Shown here one piece after another: positions 26,222 through 33,240 of a DNA stretch of 64,000 bases. Every line of letters starts with the position of its first letter. Positions within the stretch are counted from its first letter, which is position 1. Origin of the DNA: Neobacillus niacini (GTDB lineage Bacteria > Bacillota > Bacilli > Bacillales > Cytobacillaceae); the NCBI RefSeq assembly GCF_030817595.1, contig NZ_JAUSZN010000001.1, forward strand, positions 3,994,001 to 4,058,000, read 5' to 3'. The notes under the pieces were generated by a model, which saw only the letters and a list, made by a program, of their open reading frames with translations, searched no databases and was not told the origin of the DNA. The position numbers and the translations under genes were made by a program.

Positions 26222-26315
26222 ATTTGGTGGTGACATTTTATGGTGACAAAATTGATGGTGACATTAATGGTGACAGGCACCGCTCGTGGACACTTTCCAC
26301 CCCAGGCGGACAGTT
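26222..26315 (-). repeat. Dispersed composite repeat, copy F, with TGTCACCAT satellites
   Basis: On the minus strand: CTGTCCGCCTGGGGTGGAAA, GTGTCCACGAGC, core GGTGCCTGTCACC (26281-26269), then four further TGTCACCA(T/C) units spaced by 4-8 nt to about 26222. Same order as copy E. Located in the 1.25-kb gene-poor region between the ComP-like kinase and the lipoprotein gene. Confidence 0.75.
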
Positions 26316-26465
26316 GCTTCATTAAAAGACCTAAGTAGGTATGCTTAGGACCTCAGGCTGTCTAGAAAGTCTAGACAGCCATTATCTTTTTTATAACCTT
26401 AACAGTGTATAGATTTTTACTAATATAGGTAGCAAGTATAATGGTCCTGAAAGCCCTCGGATTAA

Positions 26466-26981
26466 GGACAAATCCTTCCGGCAGAGCGTAACGATTTGTC
26501 CTCAAGCCACCCTATTAAGGACGAATCCTCCCTGGCAGAGCGTACGATTTGTCCTCAAGCCACCCTATTATGGACAAATCCTTCCGGCAGAGCGTACGAT
26601 TTGTCCTCAAGCCACCCTATTATGGACGAATCCTCCCTGGCAGAGCGTACGATTTGTCCTCAAGCCACCCTATTATGGACAAATCCTTCCGGCAGAGCGT
26701 ACGATTTGTCCTCAAGCCACCCTATTATGGACGAATCCTCCTGGCAGAGCGTACGATTTGTCCTCAAGCCACCCTATTATGGACAAATCCTTCCGGCAGA
26801 GCGTACGATTTGTCCTCAAGCCACCCTATTATGGACGAATCCTTCCTGGCAGAACGTACGATTTGTCCTCAAGCCACCCTATTATGGACAAATCCTTCCG
26901 GCAAAGCCTACGATTTGTCCTCAGGCCACCCTATTTAGAACGAATCCTCTAGGCGGCGTGTGTGCATTAGCCCTCAAATAT
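26466..26981. repeat. Tandem array of nine 52/53-bp hairpin units plus a decayed tenth
   Basis: Units start at 26466, 26519, 26572, 26624, 26677, 26729, 26781, 26833, 26886 and 26938. Each has GGAC(A/G)AATC paired with GATTTGTCC (9-bp stem) around a ~17-nt loop containing GGCAGAGCGTAC, then the linker TCAAGCCACCCTATTAT. Two unit types alternate strictly: A (GGACAAATCCTTCCGGCAG) and B (GGACGAATCCTCCCTGGCAG), giving a ~105-bp higher-order repeat. Edge units are diverged and central ones nearly identical. Plus-strand frames stay open only because 105 is divisible by 3; they lack a ribosome binding site. Confidence 0.92.
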
Positions 26982-27008
26982 AATTTACAACATATAATAG
27001 TAAAAAAA

Positions 27009-27037
27009 TTGCCGAGAAAGACACCCTTCCTCGACAA
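27009..27037 (-). terminator. Terminator-like hairpin in the right-hand end of the MITE-type element
   Basis: On the minus strand TTGTCGAGGAA (27037-27027) pairs with TTTCTCGGCAA (27019-27009) and is followed by TTTTTTT. It probably terminates the small zinc-ribbon gene at 27075-27233. The sequence nearly duplicates the hairpin at 33053-33080 inside the IS. Confidence 0.7.
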
Positions 27038-27074
27038 TCTGAATTCCTAAGGATACCAATCCTTAGGAACTTTG

Positions 27075-27233
27075 TTATTTAATTCTGCAGTTTTTGCATA
27101 CTTTGATGGTTTGGTTGGTTTCTGTTTTAAACGGATATAACAGCTTTATTCTTGTTCTCCCACATAAAGGACATGTCCCGCGTCCTCTTGATGGCAGGTA
27201 GTTGATTGTTTTCCCTCTGTTCCTTTTCGCCAT
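27075..27233 (-). CDS. Small zinc-ribbon protein (52 aa), unknown function
   Basis: ATG at 27233, stop at 27075. The protein begins MAKRNRGKTINYLPSRGRG and carries two paired cysteine motifs, CPLCGRTR (about 21-28) and CKNCRIK at the C-terminus, spaced as in a treble-clef or rubredoxin-like zinc knuckle. Highly basic, so nucleic-acid or ribosome binding is possible. GATGGGTAG upstream is a weak ribosome binding site. It fills part of the otherwise gene-poor 26.1-27.4 kb region. The ordered CxxC pairs and basic N-terminus argue that it is real. Confidence 0.62.
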   Translation of the reverse strand: MAKRNRGKTINYLPSRGRGTCPLCGRTRIKLLYPFKTETNQTIKVCKNCRIK

Positions 27234-27410
27234 TTTCTACCCATCCCTATCTATAATAATCTTGTCTCTTTATCTAATGATGGACTGGCATAAAGATTGT
27301 TAGGCATTTAATTGTTTTTGTAACAAAATTTTTCTAACCCGATTATTTTCAATTTCTTCATACATAGTGGACTTCCGGTGGTTCATATACTGGTCGATGG
27401 AGGTGGGGTT

Positions 27411-27896
27411 ATGGTGAGACGGGTGTTGGCAGCTGCTGTACTTGGCCTTTTGCTTGTTCTAGCTGGTTGTGGGGGACCGGTTCAAGATGATATTTTAAAT
27501 TATATAAATGAGGAGATGAAAGCGGCACAAACCCTGGAAGAGAAGGCAGTTTCAGCATATGAAGGTGTTGCGGGATTCAATTATACAGATGATCAAACCA
27601 TGTATGATGCCTTGGTCAACGAGGTCATTCCAAACTATGCGGATTTAATTTCTGAACTTGAGACCGTTAGTATTGAAAGTGATGAGTTGAAGGAGGTCCA
27701 TGAGATTTACCTTTCTGGTGCCAAACTCCAGTTTAGTGCGTTTGAAAAAATTATGGAAGCACTCGAAAAACAAGATGCTAGTTTGGTTGAAGAAGCCAAT
27801 CAGCTCCTAGAAGAAGGACGTCTGAAAATCGAAGACTACAATGATAAGCTGGATGAACTTGCAAAAGAACATAACGTCGAAATCGAAAAAGAGTAA
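27411..27896 (+). CDS. Small helical lipoprotein of unknown function
   Basis: 161 aa from ATG 27411, preceded by GGAGGTGG. Signal peptide with lipobox LAGC (lipidated Cys about residue 20). The mature part is acidic and almost all helical, with coiled-coil character over 70-160, resembling cell-surface helical-bundle lipoproteins common in Bacillus. A longer frame from 27378 lies upstream of the ribosome binding site. No catalytic motif. Convergent with hmoA. Confidence 0.78.
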   Translation: MVRRVLAAAVLGLLLVLAGCGGPVQDDILNYINEEMKAAQTLEEKAVSAYEGVAGFNYTDDQTMYDALVNEVIPNYADLISELETVSIESDELKEVHEIYLSGAKLQFSAFEKIMEALEKQDASLVEEANQLLEEGRLKIEDYNDKLDELAKEHNVEIEKE

Positions 27897-27901
27897 TTAA
27901 A

Positions 27902-27950
27902 AGAGGCTGACACGTTTAGTCACACATAGTGACTATTCGCATCAGCCTCT
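27902..27950. terminator. Hairpin between lipoprotein and hmoA genes
   Basis: AGAGGCTGA (27902-27910) pairs with TCAGCCTCT (27942-27950); inner stem TAGTCAC/GTGACTA. T-runs are poor, but the convergent location supports a terminator role. Confidence 0.6.
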
Positions 27951-27962
27951 GTCCATTTAACC

Positions 27963-28268
27963 TTAACCTTTTACATAGTAAAGATCATGACTGGATTCAA
28001 CAATATACTCAGGCTTATCTGCCTTTGGCTTTGCCTTATGACCGGCAATATGCTCGGGGCTCTTCTCCCAATTTTTCCAATCCTCTTCAGATTCCCATTG
28101 AACCATAACCATAACTTCTTCTTCACCACGGCGAACTTTTTTAACCAAAATCTGTCTGCCAATGTATCCAGGTCGAGTTGCCAATAAACCGCCGCGGTTT
28201 GAAAAGTTCTCGACCACCTGATCGCTATATCCCTCTTTGACTACAATTTTTCTCACTTGATAAAACAT
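27963..28268 (-). CDS. hmoA: HmoA-like haem-degrading monooxygenase
   Basis: 101 aa ABM-type ferredoxin-like fold. It starts MFYQVRKIVVKEGYSDQVVE and has RPGYIGRQILVKK, VMVQWESEEDWKNWEKS and HIAGHKAKP with the His expected to ligate haem. IsdG/HmoA proteins open the haem ring to release iron. It follows yclQ by 49 bp on the same strand, at the end of a Fur-controlled iron-uptake operon. Symbol by similarity; HmoB and other ABM proteins are alternatives. Confidence 0.8.
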   Translation of the reverse strand: MFYQVRKIVVKEGYSDQVVENFSNRGGLLATRPGYIGRQILVKKVRRGEEEVMVMVQWESEEDWKNWEKSPEHIAGHKAKPKADKPEYIVESSHDLYYVKG

Positions 28269-28317
28269 AAATATCCCTCCCTATAGATAAAGCCAGGTAT
28301 GTACCTTGCTCGTAATT

Positions 28318-29265
28318 TTACAATGCTGCTTCGATTTCTTCAGCCATTAGTTTTACAGATTTTAATCCGCCGCCGCTTAGATACCAAGTATCTGGATCTA
28401 AGTAAATAATCTTATCTTCTTTGAAGGCCGTTGTCTTTTTAACAAGCTCGTTTTCGATTACCTTTTCAGCACCGGCTTCACCGCCTACTGCTGTGTTACG
28501 GTCAATAACAAACAATACGTCTGGGTTTGTCTCCATAATGTACTCCATGGTAATGCTTTGGCCATGTGTTGATACTTCTATTTTCTCATCAGCTGCACCA
28601 AAACCATAAACGTCATGGATAATTCCAAAACGGGAGCTTGGTCCATAAGCACTCACTTTTCCTTCATTCGCAAGAACGATTAACCCTTTTTTACCATTTT
28701 CAGAGGCTTTCTTATTTACTTCTTCAACCGTTGCATTAATCTCTTCTAATGCGCTAGCTACTTCTTCTTTCTTATCAAAAATATCAGCAACAAGGTTCAT
28801 ATTTTTCTCGAATGACTCCATGTATTTTGTATAATCTAATTCTACAAAAACAGTTGGAGCAATTTCTGCAAACTGTTCGTATAATTCTGCTTGACGGCCG
28901 CTGATGAAAATTACATCAGGCTGCATCGCATGAATCGCTTCAAAATCTGGTTCTTTTAAACTTCCGACGTTTGTATATTTTTCGCCTGCATATTTTTCTA
29001 AGTATGGAGGAATGGCTGCTTGCGGAACTCCAGTAACTTCCACACCTAATTCATCTAATGTATCTAAAATACCAAAATCAAAAACAACTACTTTTTCTGG
29101 ATTTTTATCGATCTCTACTTTTCCATACTTATGTTCAATTGTCATTTTTTCAGAAGCTGCCGTTTTTGCATCCGCTGGTTCTGCCTTACTTTCTTCCTTA
29201 GATCCGCATGCTGCTAATAATAAAATCATTGAAACCATTAAAACTAAAAAACTCCACTTTTTCAC
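28318..29265 (-). CDS. yclQ: Siderophore ABC transporter substrate-binding lipoprotein (YclQ-like)
   Basis: 315 aa. Lipobox LLAAC, a low-complexity linker (KEESKAEPADAKTAAS), then the FecB/TroA-like fold: EKVVVFDFGILDTLDELGVE, EPDFEAIHAMQPDVIFISGRQ and a C-terminal DPDTWYLSGGGLKS. In B. subtilis YclQ binds petrobactin and its precursors. Last transport gene of yclNOPQ. AAGGAGAGATATG-type site upstream. Ligand by homology only. Confidence 0.88.
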   Translation of the reverse strand: MKKWSFLVLMVSMILLLAACGSKEESKAEPADAKTAASEKMTIEHKYGKVEIDKNPEKVVVFDFGILDTLDELGVEVTGVPQAAIPPYLEKYAGEKYTNVGSLKEPDFEAIHAMQPDVIFISGRQAELYEQFAEIAPTVFVELDYTKYMESFEKNMNLVADIFDKKEEVASALEEINATVEEVNKKASENGKKGLIVLANEGKVSAYGPSSRFGIIHDVYGFGAADEKIEVSTHGQSITMEYIMETNPDVLFVIDRNTAVGGEAGAEKVIENELVKKTTAFKEDKIIYLDPDTWYLSGGGLKSVKLMAEEIEAAL

Positions 29266-29283
29266 AACATATCTCTCCTTTTA

Positions 29284-30045
29284 TTATGCGCTAAAATATA
29301 CGCAAATTCTGCAGCCATCCATTTTCTGGATGGGAATATCCATATCGTAAATCTCTTTTAATGCGGCTGATTCAATAATTTCTTCGGTAGGTCCATCTTT
29401 TACGACCTTACCATCCTTCATCGCTACGATTCTATCTGAATAAACCGACGCAAAGTTGATATCATGCAGCACGATGACAACTGTTTTTCCAAGTTCATCA
29501 ACCAAACGGCGCAGGATTTTCATAATTTGAACGGAATGCTTCATATCTAGATTGTTCAATGGTTCATCCAGCAAAATGTACTCTGTATCCTGAGCGATAA
29601 CCATCGCGATAAACGCACGCTGCCTTTGACCACCAGATAATTCATCTAAAAAACTGTCCTGCATATCAGTTAGGTGCATGTATTCAAGTGATTGGTCAAC
29701 AATCCGTTCGTCTTCCTCCGTTAGCCTCCCCTTCGAATAGGGAAAGCGGCCGAAGGATACGAGTTCGCGAATCGTCAGGCGCACATTCATATAATTGGAT
29801 TGTTTTAGGATCGATACCTTCTTAGCAAAATCATTTGACTTCATCTTTTTCACATCAGATTTATCAATTAGCACTTCTCCTGTATCTGCATCAAGAAGAC
29901 GGCTCACCATTGATAGTAAAGTCGATTTACCTGCCCCATTCGGACCGATAAAGCTCGTGATTTTCCGCGGCTGAATATCAACGGTGACATCCTCAACAAC
30001 GGATTTCTTCCCATATAACTTTGACAATCCTCGTACTTGTATCAT
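29284..30045 (-). CDS. yclP: Siderophore ABC transporter ATP-binding protein (YclP-like)
   Basis: 253 aa FecE-type ATPase: Walker A GPNGAGKST, Q-loop LKQSN, signature LSGGQRQRA, Walker B YILLDEP, and H-loop VLHDINF. It powers ferric-siderophore import through YclN/YclO. Overlaps yclO by 4 bp (stop/start), a sign of coupled translation. Confidence 0.93.
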   Translation of the reverse strand: MIQVRGLSKLYGKKSVVEDVTVDIQPRKITSFIGPNGAGKSTLLSMVSRLLDADTGEVLIDKSDVKKMKSNDFAKKVSILKQSNYMNVRLTIRELVSFGRFPYSKGRLTEEDERIVDQSLEYMHLTDMQDSFLDELSGGQRQRAFIAMVIAQDTEYILLDEPLNNLDMKHSVQIMKILRRLVDELGKTVVIVLHDINFASVYSDRIVAMKDGKVVKDGPTEEIIESAALKEIYDMDIPIQKMDGCRICVYFSA

Positions 30046-30992
30046 GCAGCTTTCCTCTCCTTTAGCAGTAAATAGATGAAGTACACTCCACCGATAAAGT
30101 TAATAATGACACTTAACGTTGTTGAAAAAGTAAATACTCGTTCAACCACCCATTGCCCGCCAACAAGAGCGATAATACTCATGAGGATCGCTCCTGTGAT
30201 TAGGATATTGTGTTTGTAAGTCTTGAAAAATTGATAGGATAGATTGGCCACAATTAAGCCAAAAAAGGTAATAGGTCCAACTAAAGCAGTCGAGATTGAG
30301 ATGAAGACTGCAACGACGATCAGCATTTGTTTGACGATTGAATCATATGGAACCCCTAAATTGATTGCTGTATCTCGACCTAATGACAAGACGTCTAAAT
30401 ACTTTAAAAAACGCCATGCATATATCATCACAAGAGCAACGATGGCAATAGCCCGCCAAACTAAGTCTGAATTGATATTATTAAAACTCGCAAACATCCT
30501 GTCTTGGACAATCTGGAATTCATTTGGATCAATCAGTACCTGAAAAAACGTTGAGATACTAGAGAAAAATGTCCCCACAATGATTCCAACTAGCAATAAA
30601 AAGTAGATCGGCTGATTTCCCTTTTTAAATAAAAACTTGTATAAAATTAGGGCAAAAACAATCATTACAACAACTGAAAGTAGGAAATTCACCTGTTTGT
30701 TGACGATAATCATGTGTCCTGAGCCTAAAAAGAAAATAATTAAGGTTTGCAGGAGCATGTAAAGCGAATCCAACCCCATAATGCTCGGTGTCAAAATCTT
30801 GTTATGTGTGATCGTCTGGAAAACAACTGTTGCATAAGCGATTGTGACTCCGGTTAAAACCATCGCCAGTACTTTGATCGTTCGTTTTGGAAGAGCATAT
30901 CCAAAACTCCCGTTTAATTCATGGAATAGATAGATAGCACACACTCCGGCAGCAATTAAGGCAAAGACAAGTAGTTTGATTGAGTTACGCAT
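30042..30992 (-). CDS. yclO: Siderophore ABC transporter permease (YclO-like)
   Basis: 316 aa from ATG 30992, whose GGAGGAAGG lies inside the end of yclN; the open frame extends 15 codons further without a site. FecCD-type permease with about nine helices and the GxxxxGPITFFGLIVANL-type segment that contacts the ATPase. Start overlaps the yclN stop by 8 bp. Confidence 0.9.
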   Translation of the reverse strand: MRNSIKLLVFALIAAGVCAIYLFHELNGSFGYALPKRTIKVLAMVLTGVTIAYATVVFQTITHNKILTPSIMGLDSLYMLLQTLIIFFLGSGHMIIVNKQVNFLLSVVVMIVFALILYKFLFKKGNQPIYFLLLVGIIVGTFFSSISTFFQVLIDPNEFQIVQDRMFASFNNINSDLVWRAIAIVALVMIYAWRFLKYLDVLSLGRDTAINLGVPYDSIVKQMLIVVAVFISISTALVGPITFFGLIVANLSYQFFKTYKHNILITGAILMSIIALVGGQWVVERVFTFSTTLSVIINFIGGVYFIYLLLKERKAA

Positions 30993-31938
30993 ATGCCTTC
31001 CTCCGGAACAGTAAGTATAAGAAAATTCCGCTTCCAATTACCCCAACCATAAGACTGATTGAAATTTCATATGGATAAATGAGCACTCTGCCCAAAATAT
31101 CGCAAATCAGAAGGAAGATGGCGCCAAGGAGTGCGGTATGCGGCAATGTTTTTTGTAAGTGATCGCCTTTAAAAATTGATATGATATTTGGAATAATTAA
31201 GCCTAAAAATGGAATAATTCCGACGGTCAGAACCACTGTTGTCGTTACTAGTGCAACAAGGATGAGACCGATATTCACCACACGGCGATACGCAAGTCCA
31301 AGATTCTTTGAAAAATCCTCACCCATTCCAGCAACTGTAAAGCGGTTCGCATAAAAATAAGCAATAATTAATATCGGAATACTTATGTAGAGCAATTCAT
31401 ATCGGCCCTTCATAATCATTGAAAAGTCACCCTGCAGCCATGCAGACATATTTTGAATGACGTCAGCGCGATATGCGAAAAAAGTCGTCACTGAGGATAA
31501 TATATTTCCGAACATCAAACCCACAAGCGGTATGAATATAGCATCCTTAAACTTAATTCGGTCAAGAATTTGCATAAAAACAAACGTACCAGCAAGCGCG
31601 AAAACAAAGGCTACTGCCATTTTTTCAAGCATGGTTGCATTTGCAAACAACAGCATCGAGACAAGGATACCAAGACGGGTTGCGTCTAGTGTTCCAGCGG
31701 TAGTCGGTGATACAAATTTGTTTCGGCTAAGCTGCTGCATAATCAAACCTGCAATACTCATCCCAGCTCCTGCAAGTAGGATTGCTACTAGCCTTGGCAT
31801 TCGGCTGATAAGGAAAATCTGTGTCTCTTCAGATTGGACATCTAACAAGTCCAATGGTGATATACTGCTAACCCCAACAAACAAGGAAACAGCAGATAAG
31901 ACGATTAATCCTAGTAGTAAATATCTTTTCTTCATCAT
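30985..31938 (-). CDS. yclN: Siderophore ABC transporter permease (YclN-like)
   Basis: 317 aa from ATG 31938 (GAGGA 5 nt upstream; the frame can be read back to 31998 but that runs into the Fur sites). FecCD family: RMPRLVAILLAGAGMSIAGLIMQQL near the N-terminus and VGIIPFLGLIIPNI as the coupling segment. First gene of yclNOPQ-hmoA, preceded by two Fur-type sites and a SigA promoter. Confidence 0.9.
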   Translation of the reverse strand: MMKKRYLLLGLIVLSAVSLFVGVSSISPLDLLDVQSEETQIFLISRMPRLVAILLAGAGMSIAGLIMQQLSRNKFVSPTTAGTLDATRLGILVSMLLFANATMLEKMAVAFVFALAGTFVFMQILDRIKFKDAIFIPLVGLMFGNILSSVTTFFAYRADVIQNMSAWLQGDFSMIMKGRYELLYISIPILIIAYFYANRFTVAGMGEDFSKNLGLAYRRVVNIGLILVALVTTTVVLTVGIIPFLGLIIPNIISIFKGDHLQKTLPHTALLGAIFLLICDILGRVLIYPYEISISLMVGVIGSGIFLYLLFRRKAYA

Positions 31939-31968
31939 TGCAGTCCTCAACATTTCTATTTTTCTATC

Positions 31969-32036
31969 ATTCTCAATTTTATTGAGAATCCTTATCACTT
32001 AGAAACAAAAATAAATGACATTGAAAATCATTATCA
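31969..32036 (-). promoter_or_regulatory. Two Fur-type operators upstream of yclN
   Basis: Site 1: TGAAAATCATTATCA at 32022-32036 matches the 7-1-7 Fur box TGATAATNATTATCA with one mismatch. Site 2: a perfect 9-3-9 inverted repeat ATTCTCAAT-TTT-ATTGAGAAT at 31969-31989 overlapping a second, weaker 7-1-7 match at 31983-31997. Both lie between the promoter and yclN, so Fur-Fe would block elongation or clearance. Confidence 0.8.
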
Positions 32037-32052
32037 ACGTCTTATACCCTTG

Positions 32053-32081
32053 ATTATAAACAGTGTAATTTGTCTAGTCAA
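32053..32081 (-). promoter_or_regulatory. SigA promoter of the ycl operon
   Basis: TTGACT (32081-32076), 17-bp spacer, TATAAT (32058-32053) on the minus strand. The start point would fall near 32046, about 10 bp before Fur site 1. Confidence 0.8.
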
Positions 32082-32274
32082 TAAACAATCGTGAACTATT
32101 TCCAATTATTTCTGAATAATTTGTGACATAAACATGGTGTTTACCCCGTAAATCTAATATATGATTCTCAAATTATCCACCTTTTGGCGGAGGAAAAATC
32201 CATTTTATGGAGAATGGCAAACTAAGTATAAGAGATTTATAGAATGTTAGGAGAAATAAAAAAGGAGTCGCTTA

Positions 32275-33018
32275 ATGAAAAATCAGCAGCAAAAAAAGAT
32301 ATCATTGTTAAGCCTCCTATTAATACTTCCAATTTACTATGCTTCTAACTCTCCGATTCAAACGAGCTTAGAATATACATCTGCTGTTCATGTAGATCGG
32401 ACAGTAGTTGTATATCAAAAGGAGCCTATCATGAAAGAAAGTATCCTATTAACTGTTCCAGCGCTGCAACAATTCTCTGAGCTGCCAAGGGGATGTGAAG
32501 TAACCAGTTTGGCGATGTTACTTAATTTTGCTGGCGTTTCTGTTGACAAACTAACTCTGGCAGAGGAGATTCCAAAGGTTCCTTATTTCAGTGATGGATA
32601 CTTCGGAAATCCTCATCAGGGATTTGTCGGGAATATGTATACCTATAATCAGCCTGGATTAGGTGTTTACCACGAGGTAATTGAAGACCTTGCAGACAAA
32701 TACCTCCCTGGCCAAATCGAAAATCTTACTGGAGATCATTTTTCTTCTGTGCAAAAAAAGCTAAACGAGGGTAAACCCGTTTGGGTAATTGTCGGCAGTA
32801 CATTTGATTTTTTACCAGAAGAGCAATGGGAAACATGGAAAACAAAAGAAGGAGAAATCAATATCACCCGCAGAATGCATTCTGTTTTAGTCACCGGCTA
32901 TGATGAAAACAACGTGTATTTTAATGATCCCTTTTATCCGGAACAGAATAAATCAGCCAATTTTCAGAGCTTTGTCACAAGCTGGAACCAGTTCGGAAGC
33001 CAGGCAATTTCTTATTAA
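32275..33018 (+). CDS. C39-like cysteine peptidase domain protein, secreted or anchored
   Basis: 247 aa. N-terminal hydrophobic segment (10-24) as signal or anchor. Peptidase_C39_2-type domain: C74 in LPRGCEVTS, H202 in MHSVLVTGYD and N217/D218 in YFNDPF form the papain-like triad; GNPHQGFVGNMYTY is typical of Bacillus YvpB-like proteins. Substrate unknown. Its original terminator palindrome now flanks the IS. Confidence 0.85.
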   Translation: MKNQQQKKISLLSLLLILPIYYASNSPIQTSLEYTSAVHVDRTVVVYQKEPIMKESILLTVPALQQFSELPRGCEVTSLAMLLNFAGVSVDKLTLAEEIPKVPYFSDGYFGNPHQGFVGNMYTYNQPGLGVYHEVIEDLADKYLPGQIENLTGDHFSSVQKKLNEGKPVWVIVGSTFDFLPEEQWETWKTKEGEINITRRMHSVLVTGYDENNVYFNDPFYPEQNKSANFQSFVTSWNQFGSQAISY

Positions 33019-33026
33019 GCACAATT

Positions 33027-33048
33027 AGATGGTGCCTATGCACCATCT
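33027..33048. repeat. Left copy of the 22-bp palindrome flanking the IS
   Basis: AGATGGTGC-CTAT-GCACCATCT, identical to 34728-34749. Here it is not followed by T's because the IS intervenes. Confidence 0.9.
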
Positions 33049-33108
33049 CAGATTGTCGAGAAAGGTATCTTTCTCGGCAATTTTTATTTTTCTGCCTGCC
33101 CGAAGGCC

Positions 33109-33240
33109 TGTTGATTTCCGCTCCAGTTGCTTCGCTTTCCGCGGGCGTGCCGGGGAGCCTCCTCAGCGCTTAAGCGCCTGCGGGGTCTCCCCAGCCCCGT
33201 ACTCCCGCAGGAGTCTTCGCACCTTCCGCTCCAATCAACA
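33109..33240. repeat. 132-bp GC-rich structured repeat inside the IS
   Basis: Terminal 8-bp inverted repeat TGTTGATT...AATCAACA (33109-33116/33233-33240) with TTCCGCTCCA as a direct repeat near both ends. The centre has nested inverted repeats including GGGGAG/CTCCCC and GCGCTTAAGCGC. Far more GC-rich than its surroundings. From memory, very similar sequences recur in many Bacillaceae genomes. It overlaps the last codons of the transposase and supplies its stop. Confidence 0.7.

Larger units (their letters stand above)
26354..27041. mobile_element. Non-autonomous IS1182-like (MITE-type) element carrying the hairpin array
   Basis: Its two ends match the two ends of the complete IS at 33049-34727. 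Plus-strand end CAGGCTGTCTAGAAAG (26354) continues as a hairpin like the IS right end. Minus-strand end CAGATTGTCGAGGAAGG (27041) continues as a hairpin to TTTCTCGGCAATTTTTTT, like the IS left end. No transposase is present; the interior is the 52/53-bp tandem array. Both sides are flanked by palindromes of the type CCTAAG...CTTAGG (26330-26349 and 27046-27067), as the complete IS is flanked by a palindrome. Mobility is inferred from the shared ends. Confidence 0.65.

Noticed and set aside
26466..26981. CRISPR array
   Set aside because: Whole 52/53-bp units are conserved including loop and linker, there are no unique spacers, and no cas genes are near.
26496..27050. Long open frame of 184 codons with repeated 35-residue units across the tandem array
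   Set aside because: It starts at a TTG with no ribosome binding site. Three frames are open on the same strand because the 105-bp double unit is divisible by 3, and stem complementarity rather than protein sequence explains the conservation.
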